DNA of 64,000 nucleotides from Mycolicibacterium setense. GTDB taxonomy: Bacteria > Actinomycetota > Actinomycetes > Mycobacteriales > Mycobacteriaceae. Positions 1 through 8,133 of the stretch are shown piece by piece. The translations under genes were made by a program, and so were the position numbers. The stretch's first letter is position 1, and each line of letters begins with the position of its first letter. Below the pieces are notes generated by a model. It did no database searches. It was not told the origin of the DNA and saw only the letters and a list, made by a program, of their open reading frames with translations. The stretch spans positions 310,001 through 374,000 of the forward strand of contig NZ_JTJW01000008.1 of the NCBI RefSeq assembly GCF_000805385.1, read 5' to 3'.

Positions 1-165
1 CGGGACGGGGTGATCCCCCCGACGCTGAACTACGAGACACCGGATCCCGAGATCGATCTCGATGTGGTTGCAGGCGAGCCTCGTTATGGCGACTACAAGT
101 ACGCCATCAACAACTCGTTCGGATTCGGTGGCCACAATGTGGCTCTGGCCTTCGGGCGGTACTGA
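1..165 (+). CDS. kasA: Beta-ketoacyl-ACP synthase KasA, C-terminal end (partial)
   Basis: The window opens inside an open frame that runs to a TGA at 163-165. Its last ~54 residues are nearly the same as the end of the following KasB, sharing the stretch DPEIDLDVVAGEPR and the glycine-rich ending NNSFGFGGHNVALAFG. In mycobacteria kasA lies directly upstream of kasB in the FAS-II operon and makes the elongating ketoacyl-ACP synthase for meromycolate chains. Only the C-terminal part of the thiolase fold is present, so no catalytic residue is visible. The name rests on the paralogue match and on gene order. Confidence 0.9.
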   Translation, partial: RDGVIPPTLNYETPDPEIDLDVVAGEPRYGDYKYAINNSFGFGGHNVALAFGRY

Positions 166-261
166 GGCCGGGCCCACAACAACCTGGTCAGCGGCCCCCG
201 GAAAGGTAGCCCTGGTAGGTAAACAACCGAGGGAAAGCACGGAAGGAAGAACTCCGTAAAT

Positions 262-1515
262 ATGGCGGGATTGTCCACTGGGAATGGTCTTCCCAATGTG
301 GTTGTCACCGGCGTAGCCATGTCAACGGCGCTGGCAACCGATGCTGAAAGCACCTGGAAGAAGCTGCTCGACGGTCAGAGCGGCATCCGCAAGCTCACTG
401 ATTCGTTCGTCGACGAGTACGACCTGCCGGTACGCATCGGCGGCCATCTCCTCGAGGAGTTCGATTCCGAGCTGACCCGCGTCGAACTACGCCGGTTGTC
501 ATATTTGCAGAAGATGTCGACGGTCATCGGCCGTCGGGTGTGGGCCAACGCCGGCTCCCCCGAGGTCGATGCCCGCCGTCTCATGGTGTCCATCGGCACC
601 GGTCTGGGTTCTACCGAAGAACTTGTGTTCGCCTACGACGGCATGCGGACCAAGGGGCTGCGTGCGGTGTCGCCGCTGGTGGTGCAGATGTACATGCCCA
701 ACGGCGCGGCAGCCGCGATCGGACTCGAGCGCAAGGCCAAGGCCGGGGTGTGTACCTCGATCTCGGCCTGCGCGTCGGGTTCGGAAGCGATCGCCAACGC
801 GTGGCGGCAGATCGTCCTCGGTGAGGCCGACATGGCGATCTGCGGTGGTGTGGAAACCAAGATCGAGGCCGTGCCGATCGCCGGCTTCGCGCAGATGCGC
901 ATCGTGCTGTCGAACTCCAACGACGATCCTGAAGGCGCGTGCAAGCCCTTCGACAAGGATCGCAACGGTTTCGTCTTCGGCGAGGCCGGGGCCCTGATGG
1001 TGATCGAGACCGAGGAGCACGCCAAGGCCCGCGGCGCCGATATCCTGGGCCGCATCATGGGCGCGAGTGTGACCTCGGACGGCTATCACATCGTGGCGCC
1101 CGATCCCAACGGTGAGCAGGCCGGTCATGCCATGACCCGGGCCATCCAGTTGGCGGGTCTGCAGCCCCACGACATCGATCACGTCAACGCGCATGCCACC
1201 GGCACCAATGTCGGCGACGTGGCCGAGAGCAAGGCGATCAACAACGCGATGATGGGCCACAAGCCCGCGGTCTACGCACCCAAGGCTGCGCTGGGCCATT
1301 CCGTCGGCGCGGTCGGCGCGGTGGAGTCCATCCTGACCGTGCTGGCGTTGCGCGACGGCGTCATCCCTGCAACGCGCAACCTGCACAACCTTGATCCGGA
1401 GATCGATCTGGATGTGGTGGCCGGTGAGCCGCGGCAGGGCGATTACAAGTACGCAATCAACAATTCGTTCGGATTCGGTGGGCACAACGTCGCGCTCGCC
1501 TTCGGAAAGTACTGA
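262..1515 (+). CDS. kasB: Beta-ketoacyl-ACP synthase KasB (FAS-II)
   Basis: A 417-residue KAS II family enzyme that condenses malonyl-AcpM with long acyl-AcpM during late meromycolate elongation in the cytosol. The nucleophile Cys170 sits in SISACASGSEA; His311 in NAHATGT, Lys341 and His346 in KAALGHS complete the Cys-His-His-Lys site, at the numbering known for mycobacterial Kas enzymes. The ATG follows a purine-rich Shine-Dalgarno stretch (GGAAGGA) about 14 bases upstream, slightly far. It lies 96 bases after kasA and 47 before accD6, in one operon. Length is normal for KasB. Confidence 0.95.
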   Translation: MAGLSTGNGLPNVVVTGVAMSTALATDAESTWKKLLDGQSGIRKLTDSFVDEYDLPVRIGGHLLEEFDSELTRVELRRLSYLQKMSTVIGRRVWANAGSPEVDARRLMVSIGTGLGSTEELVFAYDGMRTKGLRAVSPLVVQMYMPNGAAAAIGLERKAKAGVCTSISACASGSEAIANAWRQIVLGEADMAICGGVETKIEAVPIAGFAQMRIVLSNSNDDPEGACKPFDKDRNGFVFGEAGALMVIETEEHAKARGADILGRIMGASVTSDGYHIVAPDPNGEQAGHAMTRAIQLAGLQPHDIDHVNAHATGTNVGDVAESKAINNAMMGHKPAVYAPKAALGHSVGAVGAVESILTVLALRDGVIPATRNLHNLDPEIDLDVVAGEPRQGDYKYAINNSFGFGGHNVALAFGKY

Positions 1516-1562
1516 GCTTCCGAATTACGGCGACCCAGCGCTTTCCATTAAAGGAGAACCAT

Positions 1563-2987
1563 ATGACGATCATGGCCCCCGAGGCAGCCGCCGAATCACT
1601 CGACCCGCGCGATCCGCTGCTGCGTCTGCAGACGTTCTTCGACGACGGCAGCGTCGAACTGCTCCATGAGCGGGACCGCTCGGGCGTGCTGGCCGCTGCC
1701 GGTACCGTCAACGGCGTTCGGACGGTTGCGTTCTGCACCGACGGCACCGTCATGGGCGGGGCCATGGGTATCGAGGGCTGTGCCCACATCGTCAATGCGT
1801 ACGACACCGCGATCGAGGAGCAGAGCCCGATCGTGGGCATCTGGCACTCGGGCGGCGCGCGCCTGGCCGAGGGCGTCAAGGCGCTGCACGCGGTCGGTCT
1901 GGTCTTCGAGGCGATGATCCGGGCATCGGGCTACATCCCGCAGATTTCGGTGGTCGTCGGATTCGCCGCCGGTGGTGCGGCTTACGGACCCGCCCTGACC
2001 GACGTCATCATCATGGCTCCGGACAGCAAGGTGTTCGTCACCGGTCCGGACGTGGTGCGCAGCGTCACCGGTGAGGATGTCGACATGGTGTCGCTCGGCG
2101 GCCCCGACGCTCACCACAAGAAGTCCGGTGTGTGCCACATCGTCGCCGACGATGAGATCGACGCCTACGAGCGTGGCCGTCGCCTGGTCGGATTGTTCAG
2201 CCAGCAGGGCCATTTCGATCGCAGCAAGGCCGAGGCCGGTGACACCGACCTGGCGGCGCTGATGCCCGAGTCCGCCCGCCGCGCCTACGACGTGCACCCG
2301 ATCATCGAGGCGCTGCTCGACGAAGGCGTGCCGTTCGAGGAGTTCCAGGCCAAGTGGGCCCCCTCGATCGTCGTCGGTCTCGGTCGGCTGGCCGGCCGTT
2401 CGGTGGGCGTGATCGCGAACAACCCGCTGCGGCTCGGTGGCTGCCTGAACTCCGAAAGCGCTGAGAAGTCAGCACGTTTCGTGCGGTTGTGCGACGCGTT
2501 CGGCATTCCGCTGGTGGTCGTCGTCGACGTCCCGGGTTACCTGCCCGGTGTGGACCAGGAGTGGGGCGGTGTGGTGCGCCGCGGCGCCAAGCTGCTGCAC
2601 GCCTTCGGTGAGTCCTCGGTCCCCCGCGTGACCCTGGTGACCCGCAAGATCTACGGCGGCGCCTACATCGCGATGAACTCGCGCTCGCTCAACGCCACCA
2701 AGGTGTTCGCCTGGCCGGACGCCGAGGTCGCGGTGATGGGCGCGAAGGCCGCCGTGGGCATCCTGCACAAGCGCAAGCTGGCGGCTGTGGAAGATGCTGC
2801 AGAACGCGACGCGCTGCATGAGGAACTCGCGCTGGAGCACGAGAGGATTGCCGGCGGTGTCGATTCCGCGATCGAGATCGGCGTGGTCGACGAGAAGATC
2901 GACCCGGCCCACACCCGCAGCAAGCTGACGCAGGCGCTGGCCGAGGCCCCGCACCGGCGCGGCCGCCACAAGAACATCCCGCTGTAA
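1563..2987 (+). CDS. accD6: Acyl-CoA carboxylase carboxyltransferase (beta) subunit AccD6
   Basis: A 474-residue biotin-dependent carboxyltransferase of the AccD/PccB family, with the N- and C-terminal crotonase-like halves expected. Oxyanion-type glycine-rich segments are visible (GGAMGIEG, FAAGGAAYGPA, and GGAYIAMNSRS in the second half). AccD6 pairs with the biotinylated AccA3 to make malonyl-CoA for FAS-I/FAS-II. The start is set by an excellent AAAGGAGA site seven bases upstream. It is the last gene of the kasA-kasB-accD6 operon and is followed by a strong terminator hairpin. Length matches the M. tuberculosis protein as I remember it (about 473). Confidence 0.93.
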   Translation: MTIMAPEAAAESLDPRDPLLRLQTFFDDGSVELLHERDRSGVLAAAGTVNGVRTVAFCTDGTVMGGAMGIEGCAHIVNAYDTAIEEQSPIVGIWHSGGARLAEGVKALHAVGLVFEAMIRASGYIPQISVVVGFAAGGAAYGPALTDVIIMAPDSKVFVTGPDVVRSVTGEDVDMVSLGGPDAHHKKSGVCHIVADDEIDAYERGRRLVGLFSQQGHFDRSKAEAGDTDLAALMPESARRAYDVHPIIEALLDEGVPFEEFQAKWAPSIVVGLGRLAGRSVGVIANNPLRLGGCLNSESAEKSARFVRLCDAFGIPLVVVVDVPGYLPGVDQEWGGVVRRGAKLLHAFGESSVPRVTLVTRKIYGGAYIAMNSRSLNATKVFAWPDAEVAVMGAKAAVGILHKRKLAAVEDAAERDALHEELALEHERIAGGVDSAIEIGVVDEKIDPAHTRSKLTQALAEAPHRRGRHKNIPL

Positions 2988-3004
2988 CGCTCCTTTCTCT
3001 GCGC

Positions 3005-3060
3005 GAGCAGACACTAAAACCCCCAATTTCAGCTGCAATTGGGGGTTTTAGTGTCTGCTC
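3005..3060. terminator. Bidirectional intrinsic terminator between accD6 and an SDR gene
   Basis: A perfect 24-base inverted repeat (arms 3005-3028 and 3037-3060) encloses an 8-base loop. The inner stem CCCCCAATT/AATTGGGGG is followed by TTTT on the plus strand and, because of the symmetry, also on the minus strand. It separates the convergent accD6 and SDR genes, so it can stop transcription from both sides. The outer part of the stem (GAGCAGACACT) extends well beyond what a terminator needs. Confidence 0.9.
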
Positions 3061-3068
3061 GGCAGGAT

Positions 3069-3818
3069 CTAACGCGTGGTGTAGCCGCCGTTGGCGAAGA
3101 TGGTCTGCCCGTTGATCCAGTGCCCCTCGCCGGCCAGGAACACCACCAGCGGGGCGATGTCGGTGATCTCGGTCAGCCGGTTCCCCATCGCCTGCGACTT
3201 GTGGAACTCGACGCGCTCCGGGGTCTCCTGCGGATAGAAGAACGGCGTGTCCATCGGGCCGGGGGCCACGTTGTTGACGTTGATGCCGCGGACGCCGAAC
3301 TCCTTGGATGCGGCCCGGGTGAAGTGCTCGACGGGACTCTTGGACCCTGCATAGGTCGAGTAGCCGTCGGTGTAGGCCGCCAGCAGAGCGGTCACGATGG
3401 TGACCACCGAGCCGTTGTCGTTCAGCCGCTTGCCCGCCTGCTGAAGGAAGAAGTAGGCGGCCTTGGCGTTGATGTCGAACATCGAATCGTATTCGGCTTC
3501 AGTGGTGTCCACGAACGGCTTTCGTAACACCTTGCCGACGGTGTTGATCGCGATGTCGACGCTGCCGAAGGCGTCGATGGCCGTGTCGAAGAGCTTTTCG
3601 ACGTTGGCGGGCACGGTGAGATCGCCGTGCACTTTGACGGCCTTGACGCCCGCGGCCTGGACGGCGGCCACGGTCTTGTCGGCATCGGCCTCAGAGGAGG
3701 CGCTGTTGTAGTGAACCGCGACGTTGACACCCCGCGAAGCCAACGTCGCGCTGATCAGACCACCGAGATTCTTGGCCCCGGCAGCAACAACGGCTGATTT
3801 TCCTTCCAGTTTGCTCAT
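3069..3818 (-). CDS. Short-chain dehydrogenase/reductase
   Basis: A 249-residue classical SDR, a cytosolic NAD(P)-dependent oxidoreductase. The protein starts MSKLEGKSAVVAAGAKNLGG, where the usual TGxxxGxG nucleotide motif is replaced by AGAKNLGG, a variant seen in several SDRs. The catalytic Tyr and Lys are in YAGSK. The open frame extends 14 codons further upstream but the SDR homology begins at the ATG at 3818, chosen here; the ribosome site is weak. It is divergent from a LysR-type regulator 87 bases away, which may control it. Substrate cannot be read from the sequence. Confidence 0.88.
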   Translation of the reverse strand: MSKLEGKSAVVAAGAKNLGGLISATLASRGVNVAVHYNSASSEADADKTVAAVQAAGVKAVKVHGDLTVPANVEKLFDTAIDAFGSVDIAINTVGKVLRKPFVDTTEAEYDSMFDINAKAAYFFLQQAGKRLNDNGSVVTIVTALLAAYTDGYSTYAGSKSPVEHFTRAASKEFGVRGINVNNVAPGPMDTPFFYPQETPERVEFHKSQAMGNRLTEITDIAPLVVFLAGEGHWINGQTIFANGGYTTR

Positions 3819-3905
3819 ACCTGGCACTGTAGTTTCGCGATCCACATATGAATAACGCAAAATCCCGAGGTTTCCACAAGCTGTCCTTGTGCATAGGGTT
3901 GACCC

Positions 3906-4784
3906 GTGACCTCGAACATCCCCGATCTACGCCGTCTGCGCCAATTCATCGCGATCGGAGAGGCAGGCAGCGTGACGGCGGCGGCGACCGAGCTGCACGT
4001 TAGCCAGCAGGCCCTCAGCAGCTCCATGCAGCAACTCGAGAAGGAGCTCAACGCCTCGCTGTTCCGCCGCCAAGGGCGTCGCCTGACACTCACCTCGGCC
4101 GGCGAGCTGCTTCTGGCCGAGGGGCGAACGCTGCTGGCAGCGGCACATACGGTCGCCGAACGGGTGGAACACACCGCCAGGGGCGCCGCTGAGGTCTTTG
4201 TCGTCGGGCATACTCCGGCCCTCAGCGGCAGCGAAGCCTATGCCCGTATCGAACCGGCCATCGCCGCATTTCCCGATACGTCCTTCACCTTCCGTCAGCT
4301 CTATCCCGATCAGCTCATCAGCGCGGTGCTCGACGGCTCGGTGCACCTCGGCCTACGCCGCGGGATAGTCCCCACCAACGAATTGGCAACGGCCATCGTG
4401 GGTTACGACCGGGTGCGGCTGGCGGTGCCACGCGAACACCGACTGGCGGGCCGTCCCACTGTCGACATTCACGAGCTCACCGGGGAGCGCATCGCGCTGT
4501 GGGCTCCTCCGGGCGCGTCCTACTACAGCGACTTTCTCATGGGTGCGTGCCGACGTGCCGGTTTCGAACCCGATTACGTGGTCAGCCGTGTCCAGGGTGC
4601 CGCTACGGTCGCCGCCCCGCTCACCACCGATGCCGTCGCATTCGTCACCAGTGCGCCCGGGCCGGCCATGGGTGGCCGCGTGATGGTCACCGACCTGGAA
4701 CCACCACTGCTGGTGGGCGCTCAGGCGATGTGGCAACGCCACACCAATTCGCCCGTGCGGGACCAGGTTCTGGCGCACGTCTAA
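3906..4784 (+). CDS. LysR-family transcriptional regulator
   Basis: A 292-residue regulator. Residues 8-65 form the LysR winged helix-turn-helix (LRRLRQFIAIGEAGSVTAAA, then VSQQALSSSMQQLEKEL); the remainder is the periplasmic-binding-like effector domain. The start is GTG at 3906. It is divergent from the SDR gene at 3069-3818, the classic arrangement for a LysR regulator and its target. Its 3' end overlaps the convergent DUF2235 gene by four bases. The effector is not known. Confidence 0.92.
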   Translation: MTSNIPDLRRLRQFIAIGEAGSVTAAATELHVSQQALSSSMQQLEKELNASLFRRQGRRLTLTSAGELLLAEGRTLLAAAHTVAERVEHTARGAAEVFVVGHTPALSGSEAYARIEPAIAAFPDTSFTFRQLYPDQLISAVLDGSVHLGLRRGIVPTNELATAIVGYDRVRLAVPREHRLAGRPTVDIHELTGERIALWAPPGASYYSDFLMGACRRAGFEPDYVVSRVQGAATVAAPLTTDAVAFVTSAPGPAMGGRVMVTDLEPPLLVGAQAMWQRHTNSPVRDQVLAHV

Positions 4785-5902
4785 CCGACCCGGGTCAGAT
4801 CCTCGGCCAGTTTGACCGGCACGATCCTGCGCTCGGGATCGTTGTCGGGTACCGGCGCCTTCCACCAGCCACGTGAGCGCTGCTGCCGGTCGACGGTCGA
4901 GGCGATGTACTCGTTGCCGCCTCTCCCACCCTCGCGCGAGTGCGGCGGCAGGAAGCGGTAGATGCCCTTGCGCGATTTCTCCGGCTGCTGAGCGGGATTG
5001 GGGTTGATGCGGGTGTATTCATCGACAATGTCCTCGACTGTTGTCGCATCACCGGGGAACACGCCGGGCTGGAACGCTGTGTCGACGAACGCCAGGCCCG
5101 CGCCGCGGGCCTTCTCCAGCATCCAGCACAGCGCGATGTCGCTGAGTCCATGGTTCCCGTTGCCGCCGCCCACATCAGAGTGCGCTCCGGCGAACCACAC
5201 CTGTTCGAGACGCTGTGTGGCCGGAGCCATGTTCGACTGGGACCAGATGGTCGGGACGAACGGACCGCGCCGCTCGTCGATCGCGAGTGCCTGGTAAGCC
5301 TCCCCGACCCTGGAACTCAGAGTGGTGTCGTGAAACTCGTACCGCTTGTTGAACCGACGGGCCAGCCACCCCCCGACTGACGGAATCCCGAGGGCACCAA
5401 CGGTATCCCAGACGCCGATGAACCGAATCTCGGGTTCACAGGAGTACATCTTCCGGAACAGCGCCGCCGCCACGCTGCGCGGATTGGTGTCCATGTTTCT
5501 GGCTCGGTACAGGGCGTACGCCTGCTGGATCTGATCAGAATTGTCGCGATGCAGCACTCCCGAGTTGCGGATGAGGCCCGCGGTGCTGCGGGCGGTGTAC
5601 GCCCCGCGGCTGAATCCGAAGAAGAACAACTCGTCGCCGGGCTGGTAATTCTGGACGACGAATCGATAGGTCTCGCACACATCGCGGAACAGACCGGCAC
5701 CGAAGGCCCCTCCGAGCAGACGGTCCGATCTGGTGGTGCCCACACCCCGGTGGTAGAACAGGCGCTGCTCTCGCCCTTCATCGTCGTGAGAAGCCAGCGC
5801 CATCGCCACTTTCGCCACGTTGGTCGGCGCGGGCTTACCGTTTGCTGTCTGATCAGGTGTGTTCCACGTGCCGTCGCAGCACACCACCAGTCGCTTCGCC
5901 AT
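4781..5902 (-). CDS. DUF2235 domain protein (putative alpha/beta-hydrolase-like)
   Basis: A 373-residue protein starting MAKRLVVCCDGTWNTPD, the typical opening of the DUF2235 family. A nucleophile-elbow-like GFSRGAYTAR lies near residue 105, and HSDVGGG and WDTVGALG motifs follow. Some DUF2235 proteins are type VI lipase effectors (Tle1-like), but actinobacterial stand-alone members have no known role and no secretion signal is seen here. The ATG at 5902 has a good AGGGAG site, so the 12 extra upstream codons are excluded. It lies 81 bases downstream of glpD on the same strand and may be co-transcribed. Confidence 0.88.
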   Translation of the reverse strand: MAKRLVVCCDGTWNTPDQTANGKPAPTNVAKVAMALASHDDEGREQRLFYHRGVGTTRSDRLLGGAFGAGLFRDVCETYRFVVQNYQPGDELFFFGFSRGAYTARSTAGLIRNSGVLHRDNSDQIQQAYALYRARNMDTNPRSVAAALFRKMYSCEPEIRFIGVWDTVGALGIPSVGGWLARRFNKRYEFHDTTLSSRVGEAYQALAIDERRGPFVPTIWSQSNMAPATQRLEQVWFAGAHSDVGGGNGNHGLSDIALCWMLEKARGAGLAFVDTAFQPGVFPGDATTVEDIVDEYTRINPNPAQQPEKSRKGIYRFLPPHSREGGRGGNEYIASTVDRQQRSRGWWKAPVPDNDPERRIVPVKLAEDLTRVG

Positions 5903-5983
5903 GATCGAGCTCCCTCGCCGCACACGATTGCGCCTCAAGGGTCAAGTGTGCTCGCGGCGACGGGCGACGCCATGCGTAGTGGA

Positions 5984-7531
5984 CTACTCGACTTCCCCGA
6001 ATTCGGCGAGCATCTCGGCGGCCGCCGCACTCGCGAGATCCCGGTCGCCACTCACGAGCCCGATGCGGGTACGCCGATCGAGGATGTCCTCTGCGGACAG
6101 GGCGCCTTCGTGAGTGACCGCGTACTCGAACTCGGCGCGGATGACGTCGACGCCCTCGGCCACCGGGTCGGTGGGGCGCGCACACCGGGACCGGGCAATC
6201 ACATTCGGCGCCTCGGCCCCGTACCGCGCCACCAGCGAGGAAGGCAGGGCATGCTCAGATCGCAACGTGGACACCGGGTTCGCCGGGGCGCCGACGAGAG
6301 GCAGGTTGGCGGTGCGGCAGCTCGTAGCGGACAGCCCGCGCAGGGCCAGCGCCCGGTCCAGCACGTCCTGGGCCATGTACCGGTATTCGGTGAGCTTTCC
6401 ACCGATGACGCTGATCGCTCCGCTCGCAGACTCGACCACCGCGTGCTCGCGGGAGATATCTGCCGTGCTGCCCTCCCCTGTGTCGATCAGGGGCCGCAAC
6501 CCGGCGTATGCCCCCTGTACGTCCGCAGTGGTCAGGTCGGTGGCGAGCGCGGTGTTGACGGTGTCGAGCAGGAACGCGGTCTCACCCGGAGTCGGTTGCG
6601 GCACATCGGGAATCGGCCCCGGGGCGTCCTCGTCGGTCAGCCCGAGGTAGACCCGGCCGAGCTGCTCGGGCATCGCGAAGACAAATCGGTTCAGTTCCCC
6701 CGGTATCGGAATGGTCAGCGCCGCTGTGGGATTGCCGAACGCCGCGGCGTCGAACACCAGATGCGTGCCGCGGCTGGGCCGCAGCGTGATCCCCGGGTCC
6801 AGATCTCCGGCCCACACGCCGGCGGCGTTGATGACGACGCGCGCCCTCGCGTCGAAGGAGTGCCCGGTCAGTTCGTCGGTCAGCCGCACCGAGGTGGCGC
6901 CGGCGGCGCCGGCGGAGACCCGGGTCAGGATGCGGGCCCCGTGCTGCGCGGCGGTGCGGGCGACCGCGGTCACCAGCCGGGCGTCATCGATGAGCTGGCC
7001 GTCGTAGGCCAGGTAGGCCCCGTCGAGGCCCTCGGTGCATACGGTCGGGGCCAGTTCGACGGCACGACGCGCATCCACCCGGCTCGAGCGCGGCAGGGTC
7101 GACGCGCTGGTGCCCGCGAGCCGGCGCAGGCCGTCGCCGGCGACGAATCCGGTGCGCACCAACGCTCGCGACGCGCGGCCCATCGATGGCAGCAGCGGTA
7201 CCAGCTGCGGCATGGCCTTGACGAGATGGGGTGCGTTGCGGGTCATGAGGATTCCGCGTTCGATCGCACTGCGGCGGGCGATCCCGACGTTGCCGGTGGC
7301 CAGGTAGCGCAGACCACCGTGTACCAGTTTCGAACTCCACCGGCTGGTCCCGAAAGCCAGATCGTGTTTCTCCACCAGCGCCACTTGCAGGCCCCGGGCG
7401 GCGGCGTCCAGCGCGATGCCCGCACCGGTGATCCCGCCGCCGATGACGATCACGTCGATCTGTTCCCCGTCGGCCAGAGCGGCCAGTTCGGTTGCGCGTC
7501 TTCGGCGGTTGAGCGCTGTCGGGCCGGTCAC
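5984..7531 (-). CDS. glpD: Glycerol-3-phosphate dehydrogenase GlpD
   Basis: A 515-residue FAD-dependent glycerol-3-phosphate dehydrogenase that oxidises glycerol-3-phosphate to dihydroxyacetone phosphate and feeds electrons to the quinone pool at the membrane. The dinucleotide site VIVIGGGITGAGIALDAAA is near residue 28, followed by the family signature SSKLVHGGLRYL. A DAO family C-terminal domain follows. The GTG start overlaps the stop of the upstream TetR gene (GTGA), so the two are coupled. Gene order matches the M. tuberculosis Rv2250c-glpD1 (Rv2249c) pair. Confidence 0.93.
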   Translation of the reverse strand: MTGPTALNRRRRATELAALADGEQIDVIVIGGGITGAGIALDAAARGLQVALVEKHDLAFGTSRWSSKLVHGGLRYLATGNVGIARRSAIERGILMTRNAPHLVKAMPQLVPLLPSMGRASRALVRTGFVAGDGLRRLAGTSASTLPRSSRVDARRAVELAPTVCTEGLDGAYLAYDGQLIDDARLVTAVARTAAQHGARILTRVSAGAAGATSVRLTDELTGHSFDARARVVINAAGVWAGDLDPGITLRPSRGTHLVFDAAAFGNPTAALTIPIPGELNRFVFAMPEQLGRVYLGLTDEDAPGPIPDVPQPTPGETAFLLDTVNTALATDLTTADVQGAYAGLRPLIDTGEGSTADISREHAVVESASGAISVIGGKLTEYRYMAQDVLDRALALRGLSATSCRTANLPLVGAPANPVSTLRSEHALPSSLVARYGAEAPNVIARSRCARPTDPVAEGVDVIRAEFEYAVTHEGALSAEDILDRRTRIGLVSGDRDLASAAAAEMLAEFGEVE

Positions 7532-8115
7532 GCGTCGAGGTATCCGTTCAGTGCGTGCGACAGTTCCGTGGCCAGCGCGTCAGCGTCGAGGATGGGCTCG
7601 ACCATCTGTGCGGATTGGATCGCCGACTGCGTGATCAGCAGGCACATGGTGGCGAGCTGGCGCGGGTCTCCGGGGCGGACGCGGTCGTTCTTCTTGCCCA
7701 CCTCCTGGGCGAGCTTGAGCTCGCCGGCCAATGCGTCGATCAGGATCTGCTGGCTGGTGCCCAGCCGCTCGGCGATGTAGACCATCGCCAGTTCGGGGGC
7801 GGAATGCAGCACCGCCATGATCACCTCGTCGCGGCGAAGCCGTCCGGCCACGGTCACCATGCGGGCGACCAGTGCCGCACGCCCCTGCCCATGGCCGCCG
7901 GTCTCGTCCAGCACACCCACGACCCGTGCGGTGAGCAGCGCAGCCAGGATCGACTGGGTGTCGGGGAAACGGCGGTACACGGTCGGTCGGCTGACCCCGG
8001 CCCGCCGGGCGATCTCGGCCAGGGTCACCCGGTCCACACCGAACGCCAGCACGCAGCTGGCGGCGGCGTCCAAGATCTGGTCGCTCAGCGATCGCTCGTT
8101 ACTGACTGACATCAT
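7528..8115 (-). CDS. TetR-family regulator of the glpD operon
   Basis: A 195-residue TetR repressor. The helix-turn-helix is at residues ~27-47 (VTLAEIARRAGVSRPTVYRR). Two adjacent ATGs exist (8115 and 8112); the 65 upstream codons in the frame belong to the opposite gene and are excluded. Only 17 bases separate its ATG from the divergent FAD-oxidase ATG, so both transcripts are probably leaderless. The 4-base overlap with glpD and the Rv2250c-like position suggest control of both glpD and the divergent operon. Confidence 0.9.
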   Translation of the reverse strand: MMSVSNERSLSDQILDAAASCVLAFGVDRVTLAEIARRAGVSRPTVYRRFPDTQSILAALLTARVVGVLDETGGHGQGRAALVARMVTVAGRLRRDEVIMAVLHSAPELAMVYIAERLGTSQQILIDALAGELKLAQEVGKKNDRVRPGDPRQLATMCLLITQSAIQSAQMVEPILDADALATELSHALNGYLDA

Positions 8116-8133
8116 GTGTAATACTGTAACGCA
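8115..8133. promoter_or_regulatory. Symmetric bidirectional promoter (shared -10) between TetR and FAD oxidase genes
   Basis: The 17-base gap holds TACTGT at 8122-8127. On the plus strand this TANNNT hexamer lies five bases before the ATG at 8133; on the minus strand the same bases read TACAGT and lie six bases before the ATG at 8115. Both fit the usual distance from a mycobacterial -10 element to a leaderless start. The segment GTAATACTGTAAC is a near-palindrome that could also serve as TetR operator. No Shine-Dalgarno can fit on either side. This is inferred from spacing only. Confidence 0.6.

Noticed and set aside
5549..7780. A 743-residue plus-strand frame across the glpD region
   Set aside because: It is the antisense shadow of glpD and DUF2235; composition is Arg/Gly/Pro-rich and shows no family motif.
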